A DNA stretch of 64,000 nt from Paenibacillus tyrphae (GTDB lineage: Bacteria; Bacillota; Bacilli; Paenibacillales; NBRC-103111), in assembly GCF_027925525.1 (NCBI RefSeq), contig NZ_BSDJ01000006.1:233663-297662 (forward strand). Reading direction: 5' to 3'. Of the stretch, positions 8,288 through 17,071 are shown piece by piece. Position numbers and translations under genes: made by a program. The notes under the pieces were generated by a model. It saw nothing but the letters and a program-made list of their open reading frames with translations. It searched no databases and was not told the DNA's origin. Within the stretch, counting starts at the first letter, position 1. Each line of letters opens with the position of its first letter.

Positions 8288-8881
8288 ATGCCTAAAATTG
8301 TAAACCATGAAGAGCGACGGGAGCAGCTGGCGGAAGCGGTGTGGCGGATTATTCGCCGGGAAGGGCTGGAAGGGGTCAGCGTGCGCAGTGTCGCCTCGGA
8401 AGCCGGCATGTCTCTTGGCTCGCTGCGTCATTATTTTGATTCGCAACCGGCTTTATTGGCTTTCTCCATGCGTCTGGTCGCCGAACGGATAAAAAAACGT
8501 ATACAGTCGCTTCCGAAGGACGGCGATCCCCGGGAAAATATCCAAATGCTTATCGGTCAAATCGTGCCACTGGACGAAGACCGCTTGGCGGAAAGTCAAA
8601 TCTGGATGGCCTTTTCGACTTTTGCTTTGACCGAGCCGGACTTGAGGCCGCTGAGCCGGGAAATTCATGATTCGCTGCGGGACGTGTTCCGTAACATCTT
8701 CGAAACCCTCGCCGAGTCGCAGCTGCTGAAGCCGGGGCTTGACACGGAGCTGGAAGCGAAGCGGTTCCATGCGTTGGTGGACGGATTGCTCGTACATGGC
8801 GTCATCGCGCCCGAGGTCATGCGTGCGGAGGAAATTGCGGGGATCATTTCGCGGCATTTGGACAGCTTGCTTGTGCCGTAA
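8288..8881 (+). CDS. TetR-family regulator, probably from a leaderless mRNA
   Basis: 197 aa. N-terminal HTH 'EGLEGVSVRSVASEAGMSLG' and 'SLRHYFDSQPALLAFSM' as in BetI/PfmR-type TetR proteins with a TetR_C_6-like ligand domain. The -10 box ends at 8281, so transcription should begin at about 8287-8289, on the ATG itself, and there is no Shine-Dalgarno sequence upstream. This points to a leaderless transcript. The likely target is the divergent membrane protein gene. Confidence 0.85.
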   Translation: MPKIVNHEERREQLAEAVWRIIRREGLEGVSVRSVASEAGMSLGSLRHYFDSQPALLAFSMRLVAERIKKRIQSLPKDGDPRENIQMLIGQIVPLDEDRLAESQIWMAFSTFALTEPDLRPLSREIHDSLRDVFRNIFETLAESQLLKPGLDTELEAKRFHALVDGLLVHGVIAPEVMRAEEIAGIISRHLDSLLVP

Positions 8882-8904
8882 CGCTGTCGCTGGCAGAAAG
8901 AATA

Positions 8905-8931
8905 AAGAGCCTGTCTCGGAGACAGGCTCTT
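8905..8931. terminator. Terminator between convergent tetR and pdxK
   Basis: Stem AAGAGCCTGTC/GACAGGCTCTT with a five-base loop. The minus strand continues TTTATTC, so it best serves pdxK; on the + strand it lacks a clear T-run but may still act in both directions. Confidence 0.8.
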
Positions 8932-8958
8932 GAGTATGGAGAAACATGAATTCACGGC

Positions 8959-9768
8959 TTACCCGAACTGGCGAAGCGCCGAATGGCGGGTCGGGCCGAC
9001 AAAGCCGTTCAACGGAAAACCGTGCCGGATGGCCGCGCTGATGAACCGTTTTGCGGTGCCGACCGCTTCTTTGACGTCGGCGCCTTTGGCAAGCTCGGCT
9101 GTAATGGCCGCGGAGTACGTGCATCCGGCTCCATGCGTATAGGTGGTGGAAATTTTGTCGGATTCGTACAGCTCGAATTCTGTTCCGTCATATAGCAAGT
9201 CGACCGCTTGAGGGTGATTGAGCTTCGCGCCGCCTTTGATCAGGACGTATTTGACGCCTGTCGCATGGATGATCTGTGCCGCTTCTTTCATGTCCTCCAA
9301 CGTTTGAATCGGCGGACGGTTCGCAAGCTGCGCCGCTTCGAACAAATTCGGAGTAACGACGTCCGCAATCGGGACGAGCAACTCCCGAAGCGCTACGGTA
9401 GATTCGGGATGGAGCGCCTCGTCGTTGCCTTTGCAGACCATCACCGGGTCCACGACGATACGCTGCAGCCCTTTGCCTTTGAGTGTACGCGTGACGAGCT
9501 CGATCAACTCGACGGAGCCGAGCATGCCCGTCTTGAGCGCATCGACGCCAATGCCGTCAAGCACGGTTTGCAGCTGGGCTTCGACGGTAGGCAAAGCGAC
9601 CGGATGAACGCCATGGTGCCATTGGTTGTTCGGGTCCATCGTCACGACCGTCGTGAGAACCGTCATTCCGTAGACGTCGCGTTCCTGGAACGTTTTTAAA
9701 TCGGCTTGAATTCCGGCGCCGCCGCTTGTATCGGAGCCGGCAATGGTTAAAGCTTTAGGTATGCTCAT
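8959..9768 (-). CDS. pdxK: Pyridoxine/pyridoxal/pyridoxamine kinase (PdxK, ThiD-type fold)
   Basis: 269 aa from the ATG at 9768. It follows the Bacillus PdxK (ThiD-like ribokinase fold) closely: 'ALTIAGSDTSGGAGIQADLK', 'YGMTVLTTVVTMDPNNQWHH', 'GVDALKTGML', 'VVDPVMVCKGNDEALHPE', 'VVTPNLFEAAQL', the anion-hole motif 'THGAGCTYSAAITAELAKGA', and 'FVGPTRHSALRQ'. Family members phosphorylate B6 vitamers to feed pyridoxal phosphate salvage; ThiD enzymes phosphorylate HMP. The 'DPNNQW' region and 'GPTRHSA' tail favour PdxK. It may be co-transcribed with glycerate kinase 111 bp upstream. Confidence 0.85.
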   Translation of the reverse strand: MSIPKALTIAGSDTSGGAGIQADLKTFQERDVYGMTVLTTVVTMDPNNQWHHGVHPVALPTVEAQLQTVLDGIGVDALKTGMLGSVELIELVTRTLKGKGLQRIVVDPVMVCKGNDEALHPESTVALRELLVPIADVVTPNLFEAAQLANRPPIQTLEDMKEAAQIIHATGVKYVLIKGGAKLNHPQAVDLLYDGTEFELYESDKISTTYTHGAGCTYSAAITAELAKGADVKEAVGTAKRFISAAIRHGFPLNGFVGPTRHSALRQFG

Positions 9769-9879
9769 TGTACTTCTCTCCCCGGATGAATGAAGTTGCA
9801 TTTATGACCTATCCTATCACGTTGGCGCAAAATTTCAATCGAAAATTCGCGGATTCACCCAAAAAATGTCAAAAGATGA

Positions 9880-11016
9880 TTATCGCCGTTTGAGGCCCTG
9901 CAGCAGCCGCATCATTTGGGCTGCCGCCTCGCTCGCCCACTCCGCGGCGCGCCCGACCGCTTCCTGCAAGTCGCAAGGCTTGCGCACGATGGAAAAAGCC
10001 GCCGTCAGTCCGAGCTCGTTCAACTGCTCTGCGGGCAGCTCCAGACTGCCGCACAAGGCGACTACCGGCACTCCGGCGTCCCGGGCCTTGCGGCAGATGC
10101 CCGCAATCGCTTTGCCGGACAGCGTCTGCCTGTCCAGCCGGCCTTCGCCGGTGATGACCAAGTCGGCGTCCCGAAGCTGCGCTTCGAACTTCGCCTTCTC
10201 CAGCACGATGTCGATGCCGGAGCGAAGCTGCGCGCCGAGGAACGCATGCAGCCCGGCCCCCATGCCGCCGGCTGCGCCGCCGCCGGGCAGCGTCAGCACA
10301 TCGATGCCGGTTTGCCGGCGAATGACTTCGGCCCACTGCCGAAGCGCCCGATCCAGCGCCTGCGTCATGTCCGGTGTCGCACCCTTCTGCGGGCTGAAGA
10401 CGGCGGAAGCGCCCTCCGGCCCGCAGAGCGGGTTGCGGACGTCCGTCGCCGCCACGAAGCGGCATTCCGCGAGACGCGGGTCTATGCCTGTGGCGTCGAA
10501 GCCGGCGAGACCGGCGAGCGCCCCGCCACCGGAGGGCAGCGGGACGCCTTCCGCTCCGTACCACCGGACGCCGAGCGCCTCCAGCATACCGGCGCCGCCG
10601 TCGTTCGTCGCGCTGCCGCCGAGTCCGATGAGGAATTGCCGACATCCGCGGTCCAACGCGGCCCGAATCAGCTCGCCGGTCCCGTAGGAGGAGGCGGCAA
10701 GAGGGTTGCGCCGCGCTTCAGGTACGAGCGGCAGCCCGGACGCTTGTGCCATTTCGACGACGGCGGTGCCGTCCCCCAGGAGGCCGTAGACGGCCGTGAC
10801 CGGCTCTCCGAGCGGGCCGCGGACCTGCGCCTCCACCCGGGTACCGCCGCAGGCATGTACAAGGCTGTCTACCGTACCTTCCCCGCCGTCCGCGACCGGA
10901 AGCTCGACGATGTTTGCGTCCGGGACGACGCTCCGAATGCCGGAGCTTATGGCGCTGCACAGCTGCAGAGCGGACAGCGAGCCTTTGAACGAATCCGGCG
11001 CAATCACGATTTTCAT
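9880..11016 (-). CDS. glxK: Glycerate kinase (GlxK/GarK type)
   Basis: 378 aa, the normal family length, starting at the ATG at 11016 with GGGGGAA upstream. Diagnostic motifs are 'MKIVIAPDSFKGSLSALQLC', 'ELPVADGGEGTVDSLVHACG', 'IGLGGSATNDGGAGMLEALG', 'PGGGAAGGMGAGLHAFLGA' and 'DLVITGEGRLDRQTLSGKA'. The enzyme phosphorylates D-glycerate with ATP to a phosphoglycerate entering glycolysis. No glyoxylate or galactarate genes are nearby. The region is very GC-rich, giving long shadow frames on the other strand. Confidence 0.9.
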   Translation of the reverse strand: MKIVIAPDSFKGSLSALQLCSAISSGIRSVVPDANIVELPVADGGEGTVDSLVHACGGTRVEAQVRGPLGEPVTAVYGLLGDGTAVVEMAQASGLPLVPEARRNPLAASSYGTGELIRAALDRGCRQFLIGLGGSATNDGGAGMLEALGVRWYGAEGVPLPSGGGALAGLAGFDATGIDPRLAECRFVAATDVRNPLCGPEGASAVFSPQKGATPDMTQALDRALRQWAEVIRRQTGIDVLTLPGGGAAGGMGAGLHAFLGAQLRSGIDIVLEKAKFEAQLRDADLVITGEGRLDRQTLSGKAIAGICRKARDAGVPVVALCGSLELPAEQLNELGLTAAFSIVRKPCDLQEAVGRAAEWASEAAAQMMRLLQGLKRR

Positions 11017-11199
11017 ATGCCATTCCCCCGCAAATCCATAGAATAAGACGATTATACCACCGCGCCAAACGCGGCATCCAACATTTGCGACCGGTCCGGT
11101 CAGCGTTTCGTAAGGGAAATATCAGGAAGCTATCCGTTCTCCTTCCGCTTGCGCTTGGCTACAATGGAAAGGAGTGGATAGAGAGAGGGAGTGCTGAGA

Positions 11200-13224
11200 T
11201 TGACCCATCGAACAGTTGCGAGGGGCGCCGGGTGGGGCGTCCTGTTTGTCGCGCTGCTGCTGTCATTGACGGCTTGCAAGCCTGAGATGAAGCCGCCGGA
11301 AGAGGTGATGGATTCATTCGTCGCCGCCTGGCAGAAAAGAGATTACGCAGCCATGTATCCTAGCTTGACGAATCATGTTAAAGAATCCGTCACGCAAGAA
11401 GCATTCGTCAGCCGACACCAAAACATTTATGAAGGCATCGGATTAACGGAGCTAAGTATCACGGCGGAGCCGACGGAGAAAGATCCGAATGCGAAGACGG
11501 ATCAAATTCGGTATAAGCTTCATGTGGAAATGAAGACATCGGCGGGACCGATCGAGTTCAACCAGACGGCGACGCTCCGCAAAGAAGAGCGCGCCTGGGG
11601 AGTGGACTGGTCTTCGTCGTTTCTGTTTCCGCAGCTCAAGGACACGGACAAGGTGCGCGTGCAGACGCTCCCGGCGAAGCGGGGGGAAATTCTCGACCGT
11701 CTGGGCCATGGGTTAGCTATCAACGAAGATCAATGGGAGGTCGGACTCGTACCTCAAAAGATGGAACAGCCGTCCGATGAGTCCGTGAGCAAGCTGGCGG
11801 CACTGCTGAACCTGAAGCCGGAGGATATCCGTGCCAAGCTCGGCGCTTCGTGGGTAAAGCCGGAGCTTTTTGTCCCGATAGCGCTAATCCCCAAAGGCGA
11901 TCCGCGGGAGAACGAGCTGCTTACGGTTCAAGGGACGGCTTACCGGACGAAGCAGGTACGTTCGTATCCGCTCGGCGCGGCCGCGGCTCATTTGACAGGC
12001 TACGTCGGCAGGCTGAACGAGAAGGAGCTGGAGAAGCGCAAGGATAAAGGCTACCGGCCGGACGACTGGATCGGCAAAACCGGGCTGGAGCTGACGCTGG
12101 AGGACCGGCTGCGCGGCCGGGATGGCCAGCGCATTTACATTACGGATGCGGAGGGCCGGGACAAAGCGACGCTCGTCAAGCGCGATGCGGTGGATGGCGA
12201 AGACGTGAAGCTGACGATCGATTCCGTTATGCAGCAGGCGATGTATCGGCAGCTGGAGAATGATGCGGGAGCGGGGGTGGCGATGCAGCCGTTGACCGGC
12301 GAGCTGCTCGCGTTGGTCAGCACCCCGTCTTACGATCCGAACCTTTGGATCTCGGGCATTTCGACCGAGCAGTGGAAGGAGTGGACGGAGAACCCGGACA
12401 AGCCGCTGTTCAACCGATACGCCAGCGCTTACGCCCCCGGGTCGGCGTTCAAGCCGATCACGGCGGCCATCGCTTTGGAGCAGGGGATGCTCGACCCGAA
12501 TGAAGAGAAGTCCATTACCGGGAAGCAGTGGAAAAAGGATACGTCGTGGGGGAACTACTACGTTACGAGGGTATCCGAGGCGGCCAGCGCGGTGAATTTG
12601 ACGAAGGCGCTGATGTATTCGGACAACATCTATTTCGCTCAGGTGGCACTAGGCTTGGGAGCGGAGCGCTTCGAGAAGGCCGCAGGCAAGTTCGGATTCG
12701 GCGAGAAGCTGCCGCTGCCGCTGGCGGTGGACGTCTCGTCGTTATCCAACGCAGGCATCAAGAAGGAAGTTCTGCTGGCCGACTCCGGCTACGGTCAAGG
12801 GGAGGTCGTCATGTCGCCCCTGCATGTGGCGGATGCGTATACGGTCTTCATGAACGGCGGCAATATGATCAAGCCGGTGCTCGAATACGACGGCCGGACG
12901 ACGGGCGAAGTGTGGAAAAGCGGACTGATCCGCCCCGAAGTGAGCCGCATGCTGACGGAGCAGATGAAGGAGGTTATCCAGAATCCCGCAGGCACCGGCC
13001 GCGCGGCAAGAATTGACGGGCTGACGCTGGCGGGCAAGACCGGTACGGCCGAGCTGAAGCAAAAGAAGGGGGAATCCGGGCAGGAGAACGGCTGGTTCGT
13101 CGCTTACGATACCGACAAGCCGAAGCTGCTCGTCGCTTTAATGGTGGAGAAGGTGGAGGCGAGGGGCGGCAGTCATCACCTTGCTGGGACAATCAAGGCA
13201 TTATTTCGGAGTTTTGCGAAGTAA
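11200..13224 (+). CDS. pbpC: Class B penicillin-binding lipoprotein, PbpC (PBP3) type
   Basis: 674 aa from TTG at 11200 (AGGGAG eight bases upstream); GTG at 11191 is the alternative. The N-terminus is a lipoprotein signal ending 'LLLSLTAC'. Residues about 25-150 are an NTF2-like MecA_N domain ('PEEVMDSFVAAWQKRDYAAM'), followed by the PBP dimer domain ('KRGEILDRLGHGLAI') and the transpeptidase with all three motifs: 'GSAFKPI' (SxxK serine), 'YSDN' (SxN) and 'LAGKTGTAE' (KTG). It cross-links peptidoglycan outside the membrane. MecA_N-bearing PBPs include beta-lactam-tolerant enzymes such as PBP2a. A weak promoter TTCTCC-17-TACAAT ends at 11165. Confidence 0.88.
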   Translation: MTHRTVARGAGWGVLFVALLLSLTACKPEMKPPEEVMDSFVAAWQKRDYAAMYPSLTNHVKESVTQEAFVSRHQNIYEGIGLTELSITAEPTEKDPNAKTDQIRYKLHVEMKTSAGPIEFNQTATLRKEERAWGVDWSSSFLFPQLKDTDKVRVQTLPAKRGEILDRLGHGLAINEDQWEVGLVPQKMEQPSDESVSKLAALLNLKPEDIRAKLGASWVKPELFVPIALIPKGDPRENELLTVQGTAYRTKQVRSYPLGAAAAHLTGYVGRLNEKELEKRKDKGYRPDDWIGKTGLELTLEDRLRGRDGQRIYITDAEGRDKATLVKRDAVDGEDVKLTIDSVMQQAMYRQLENDAGAGVAMQPLTGELLALVSTPSYDPNLWISGISTEQWKEWTENPDKPLFNRYASAYAPGSAFKPITAAIALEQGMLDPNEEKSITGKQWKKDTSWGNYYVTRVSEAASAVNLTKALMYSDNIYFAQVALGLGAERFEKAAGKFGFGEKLPLPLAVDVSSLSNAGIKKEVLLADSGYGQGEVVMSPLHVADAYTVFMNGGNMIKPVLEYDGRTTGEVWKSGLIRPEVSRMLTEQMKEVIQNPAGTGRAARIDGLTLAGKTGTAELKQKKGESGQENGWFVAYDTDKPKLLVALMVEKVEARGGSHHLAGTIKALFRSFAK

Positions 13225-13381
13225 GCAGCTAGTGCCGCCGCCTGCGGATCCCTCGCGTCCGTTCGATATAGAAAATCCATCGATTCCCAATTTCGATAGT
13301 TGTGATAAGATGAGGGAGGGGCCGTGGGCCCGCGCCTCAACCGAATCAAGGCGAATGTTCGAAACGAAGGAGCAATTTTGG

Positions 13382-14323
13382 ATGACCCGAGACCTCGATG
13401 ATGTGTGCCTTCAGCGGCATACGCCGCTAAAAGGCGGCGCCTACCGGATCGAAGAACGGCTGACTTCGAGCGAGCTGTCCATCGTTTACATCGGCAGTCC
13501 AGCCGAGGGAGAAGAAAGGCTTGCGATCAAGGAATTTTATCCCTGGAGCCTGGCTTTAAGAGATATGGACGGAAAGACGGTCCTATGCCGCCGTCCCTCG
13601 ATTCGCCGGAAGTTTGACGGGCTGAACGATGCTTTCCGGAGGGAAGCTTCGATTCTGAGCCGACTCCGGCACGGGCATATCGTCGAATACATCGACCATT
13701 TCGAAGAAAACGGAACGAGCTATCTGGTGACCCGCTATTGCGCCGGCAAACCGCTCGTGGATTTGATCCGGGAGGGGAAGCCTGCTGCGGCACATTTGAT
13801 CCGAAACGTTCTGCTGCCGCTTCTGGATACGGTAGACTTCGTACACCGGCAGGGCATCATTCACCGGGATTTGAAGCCGGGGAATGTGATGATTTCGGAG
13901 GAAGGCCGGCCGGTGCTGCTAGATTTCGGTTCGGCCGTATCGCTCGCTGAGCCGGATGTCCGTCCGATTTTTACAACGGCGGGCTTCTCCCCGTTGGAGC
14001 TGTATTCGGAGAAGGCCCGGCAAGGGAAAAAGGCCGATCTGTTCAGCGCTGCCGCCATTTTATATTACAGCTTCACCGGGCGCGTTCCGGCTGACGTTTC
14101 CGAGCGGCTGATCGAAGACCGCATGGAAAGCGCGAGAACTGCAAACCCGGAGGTCAGCCTGCTGCTGTCGGGTATGATCCGATGGGGGCTTGCCGTTCAG
14201 CCGCGCAGAAGATGCCCGTCGTTGAAGCTGCTTAAAGCCGCTTTGCGGTTGGAATATATGCGCCTGAAAGCCGGGATGCGGCGGAAGCGCTTGGACACGC
14301 CTTCGGCTGCGTCCGAAAAATAG
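13382..14323 (+). CDS. Ser/Thr protein kinase, probable regulator of the injection locus
   Basis: 313 aa from the ATG at 13382 (AAGGAG upstream; the frame opens about 200 bp earlier inside pbpC). Kinase residues are intact: Lys50 ('LAIKEFYPW'), Glu88, Asp163 in 'IIHRDLKPGNVMI' and Asp181 in 'LLDFGSAV'. The glycine-rich loop is degenerate ('ERLTSSELSIVYIG', no GxGxxG), which is unusual. There is no transmembrane or PASTA segment, so it is cytoplasmic. It stands next to the VWA/sheath locus, which encodes two FHA proteins and a PP2C phosphatase. The parallel with PpkA-Fha-PppA control of type VI secretion makes a role there likely, by inference. Confidence 0.82.
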   Translation: MTRDLDDVCLQRHTPLKGGAYRIEERLTSSELSIVYIGSPAEGEERLAIKEFYPWSLALRDMDGKTVLCRRPSIRRKFDGLNDAFRREASILSRLRHGHIVEYIDHFEENGTSYLVTRYCAGKPLVDLIREGKPAAAHLIRNVLLPLLDTVDFVHRQGIIHRDLKPGNVMISEEGRPVLLDFGSAVSLAEPDVRPIFTTAGFSPLELYSEKARQGKKADLFSAAAILYYSFTGRVPADVSERLIEDRMESARTANPEVSLLLSGMIRWGLAVQPRRRCPSLKLLKAALRLEYMRLKAGMRRKRLDTPSAASEK

Positions 14324-14508
14324 CGGAACCGCGAGGGCGTTACTCAGGCCATTCGCTCGCTGTACCTCCGTTTAGAGGAACTGTGGTGCGTTATCGATGC
14401 TTCACAGGCACGGCGGAATATTTTTCGACACGGTTAGGGTGTCCGGAGTTCCGCTAATTTGCGAGGGAAGCGCCAAAAATCTTGGATAGCTCATCGTAGT
14501 TCCTCTAA
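14321..14508. repeat. Nested inverted repeats between the kinase and VWA genes
   Basis: Perfect arms TAGCGGAAC (14321-14329) / GTTCCGCTA (14448-14456) interlock with perfect arms TTAGAGGAACT (14372-14382) / AGTTCCTCTAA (14498-14508). The first arm begins at the TAG stop of the kinase gene. The rest of the 335-bp gap (14324-14658) shows no credible gene. It is probably a dispersed repeat of the kind common between Paenibacillus genes, or an RNA fold. Confidence 0.5.
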
Positions 14509-14658
14509 GGAGTGTAAGCCGTGCAGTCGTGTAACCGTGGTTTCGAAAGCGATTCAAACGGCGCTCAATTTGTTCCTGGGACAGGGTGGCAGTTCTGGCT
14601 GGACGATACTGGGCAGCTTTTCCCCGAATCTCTGGGCTTCCCCGGCAATACAACGGCA

Positions 14659-14692
14659 AAAACCCAACCCCCGTTACAGGGCGTTGGGTTTT
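14659..14692 (-). terminator. Terminator overlapping the last codons of the VWA gene
   Basis: Stem AAAACCCAAC/GTTGGGTTTT with a 14-base loop; on the minus strand it ends in TTTTTG. The TAA stop of the VWA gene (14676-14674) lies in the loop, so one stem arm is coding. The stem is symmetric and may also stop + strand transcripts. Confidence 0.8.
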
Positions 14693-16695
14693 ACTTCTTT
14701 ATACCGCAGCTCGATTTCCGTCAAATAGTCCTCGAACGTGATGTAAATTTTCTCGTTGTAGCCGATTGATTCCTTTTTGTTGCGGGGGATCGGCGTCCTG
14801 CCCTTTTCAATCGTGCAGCGCGTGTTGTGCCGCAGCAGGATCGTGCCGTTCTTCCCGGCTTCGATGATGATGTGCTCCGCCTCCGGCAGCGGCTCGTTGA
14901 CGTCGAGGCTGGCGAACAGCTCGCGCAGGCTGATCTGCCGCTTCTCGAACGAAGCGAGAGGCCAGTACTTCACTGGAATGTCGCTGCCGCTCGCCGTATT
15001 GAGGAAGTATCCTTCCAGCCTTCCGGCAAAGCGCGGCTTCGGACGAAGCAGCCAATAGACGGCCCAAGCGCCCAGCAGCACGGCAAGCACGATGCCCGCG
15101 ATGATCAAATAACGCTGCACGATGGAGTGAACGTTGATGACGAGGTCCGAGGTGACGGAAGCTCCCTCATCGTCCGTTACCGTCATCGTCAAGACCGCTT
15201 TGCCGGCATGCATGGAAGAAACGGTTAGCGTATCGCCGTCCACAGCGAAGTCGGCCAGCTTGGCGTTGCTGTTGGACGCGATCGTATAGCTCAGCTTGTC
15301 CTGATTCACATCGCGAAAATAGTTCTTAAGATCTATTTCGGCGTCTCCGTCTTCCTTCGTCAGCTCGACGGCTCCGCTGCCGATCGCTTCGGGCGCTGTG
15401 TTCGCGATATCCAGCTCGCTGACCGCCGTCTCCCGGTAAAAATCAGGGCTGCTCATAAATACGCGGGCTTGATACTTGCCGGAGTGAGGGAAGACCGTCT
15501 GCACTTCGAAGCCGTTTCCGTTCAGCTTCATCGGCGTCCGTTCTTCCTTATTCGTCTGCAAATCTTTCACGATCAGCTCGGCCTTCATCGCTTGGTACAC
15601 GTCGGCGTCGGCCAGCTTGGCTCCGTCCGCTTGGTGCAGCAGGAAGGCAGAGACGGTCGACGGGACGCCCTTAACTGGCTGGGCAAGCTCCATTCCAGCC
15701 TTTAAGCCGTAGTTGCCGAGCAGGCTGATTTTCACGAAATCCCCGGGCCTAGCTTTGAATTTCAGCAGAAAGGCGCCTTTTTGCGGCTGGGGAATTTTGA
15801 GCAGCGAATATTTGTCCGATTTCACGAACCGGATGTTTTTCGAATTGTAATACAGATGCGTTTCGGCGATCGGATGCTCCGACAGCAGTACGATATTGGC
15901 TTCGTTCATGCTGCCGTTCGGAATGTTAACCGTCACTTCCTGCAGCTCCCCGGTGGCTGTGACAGCCGCGACGGGGACGAGTACGGAGCGGGTTTGCTTG
16001 GCGAAAATGTTGTTGAAAATTTCCGGCAAATCGCCCGCGCTTTCCGTGATGAACGACGTGCCTCCCGTCTTGGCGGCAATCGCTTCGAGCTGCGGCGCGT
16101 TGACCGAGCCGTCATGATTCAGCCCGACGGTGTAGATCGGGTAGCCCTTCGCCTGTGCCTCCGCGATTACACGCTCCACGTCTTTGTTCGAATCCTCGAC
16201 CGATCTTCCCGTAAAAATAGGTCCAAAGTCCGTTCCGCCATCCGACAGCAGAATCATAAACGGACGTCCGCCGCCTTTTCCGCTCCCGACAAGCTCCGAC
16301 CCTTTACTCAGCCCGAGGCCGAGATCCGTATAGCCGGAAAAACGCAGCTCCGCGATTTTCTTTTTGAGCAGATTTTTTTGCTCCTCCTGGGTCAGCGGGG
16401 CGAGCGGCTGCGACTCGACGATTTTATGGTTGTAGGCGACAAATCCGACTTGGGTGCGGGCCGCCTCGCTCATGTCCATAAACATTTTGATAACTTCCGC
16501 AGCGATCCGGTCCCGGTCCGTGGCGTTCATCGAATAACTGACGTCCATCACGAAGACCGCGTCGAATCCCGGATTCGCATCGCCTTCGGCCAACGCCGGT
16601 CCGAGAGGAACGAACAGCAGCGCCAGCATGACAGCGATCGCCAAAATTCGCAGCCCGACCGAGACGCGCCTTCTTGTATGCATTTCCCCAACCAT
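14674..16695 (-). CDS. Secreted/anchored von Willebrand factor A domain protein
   Basis: 673 aa from the ATG at 16695 (AAGGGTGAT at good spacing); the ATG at 16713 has no ribosome site. A signal peptide ('LRILAIAVMLALLFVPLGPA') is followed by a VWA domain with its metal site ('VFVMDVSYSMNATD' = DxSxS, 'GYTDLGLGL', 'LLSDGGTDFG'). A beta-rich middle contains a cadherin/Ig-like stretch ('LSYTIASNSNAKLADFAVDG'). One transmembrane helix ('YLIIAGIVLAVLLGAWAVYW') precedes a cytoplasmic beta domain of about 110 residues. This links outside to inside and shares a divergent promoter region with the sheath operon, so it may anchor or sense for the apparatus. That role is inference. Confidence 0.8.
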   Translation of the reverse strand: MVGEMHTRRRVSVGLRILAIAVMLALLFVPLGPALAEGDANPGFDAVFVMDVSYSMNATDRDRIAAEVIKMFMDMSEAARTQVGFVAYNHKIVESQPLAPLTQEEQKNLLKKKIAELRFSGYTDLGLGLSKGSELVGSGKGGGRPFMILLSDGGTDFGPIFTGRSVEDSNKDVERVIAEAQAKGYPIYTVGLNHDGSVNAPQLEAIAAKTGGTSFITESAGDLPEIFNNIFAKQTRSVLVPVAAVTATGELQEVTVNIPNGSMNEANIVLLSEHPIAETHLYYNSKNIRFVKSDKYSLLKIPQPQKGAFLLKFKARPGDFVKISLLGNYGLKAGMELAQPVKGVPSTVSAFLLHQADGAKLADADVYQAMKAELIVKDLQTNKEERTPMKLNGNGFEVQTVFPHSGKYQARVFMSSPDFYRETAVSELDIANTAPEAIGSGAVELTKEDGDAEIDLKNYFRDVNQDKLSYTIASNSNAKLADFAVDGDTLTVSSMHAGKAVLTMTVTDDEGASVTSDLVINVHSIVQRYLIIAGIVLAVLLGAWAVYWLLRPKPRFAGRLEGYFLNTASGSDIPVKYWPLASFEKRQISLRELFASLDVNEPLPEAEHIIIEAGKNGTILLRHNTRCTIEKGRTPIPRNKKESIGYNEKIYITFEDYLTEIELRYKEVKPNAL

Positions 16696-16981
16696 CAAAA
16701 AATCACCCTTCATTTGTAAAATGTGTGAAAGTACACCAAAACTGCTATAAACAATCGGCGAGACTTTACCGAAAAATTAGTACAGTGGGAAATAGTAAAA
16801 AAATACAGTTTTGTTAAGTTCGACACATTTTTGAAGGGGAGATGATGAAAAAGGGAATAAAAGGGTGGGTTTATATGGTTAATTCAGCATATAACAGAAG
16901 GGCCAAAAAATAAATGTGTTTGCTGAAAAATGGGAAAATAGTCTTGAATGACTAGGATTAAATAACTACAAATATCCATAG

Positions 16982-17011
16982 TTGACAAAATAAAACATCA
17001 GACTCTATGAT
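16982..17011 (+). promoter_or_regulatory. Promoter of the sheath operon
   Basis: TTGACA (16982-16987), 18-bp spacer, TATGAT (17006-17011), 60 bp before the sheath start. It lies in the AT-rich 376-bp divergent region 16696-17071, which holds no gene. A leftward promoter for the VWA gene must lie in the same stretch; only a weak TTTCGG-17-TTTATA was seen near 16770. Confidence 0.7.
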
Positions 17012-17071
17012 TAGACCTGTGTTTTCGGCCTTCATCCAAAAATGCTCGGAAAGGAGTAGGCTATAAGAATC

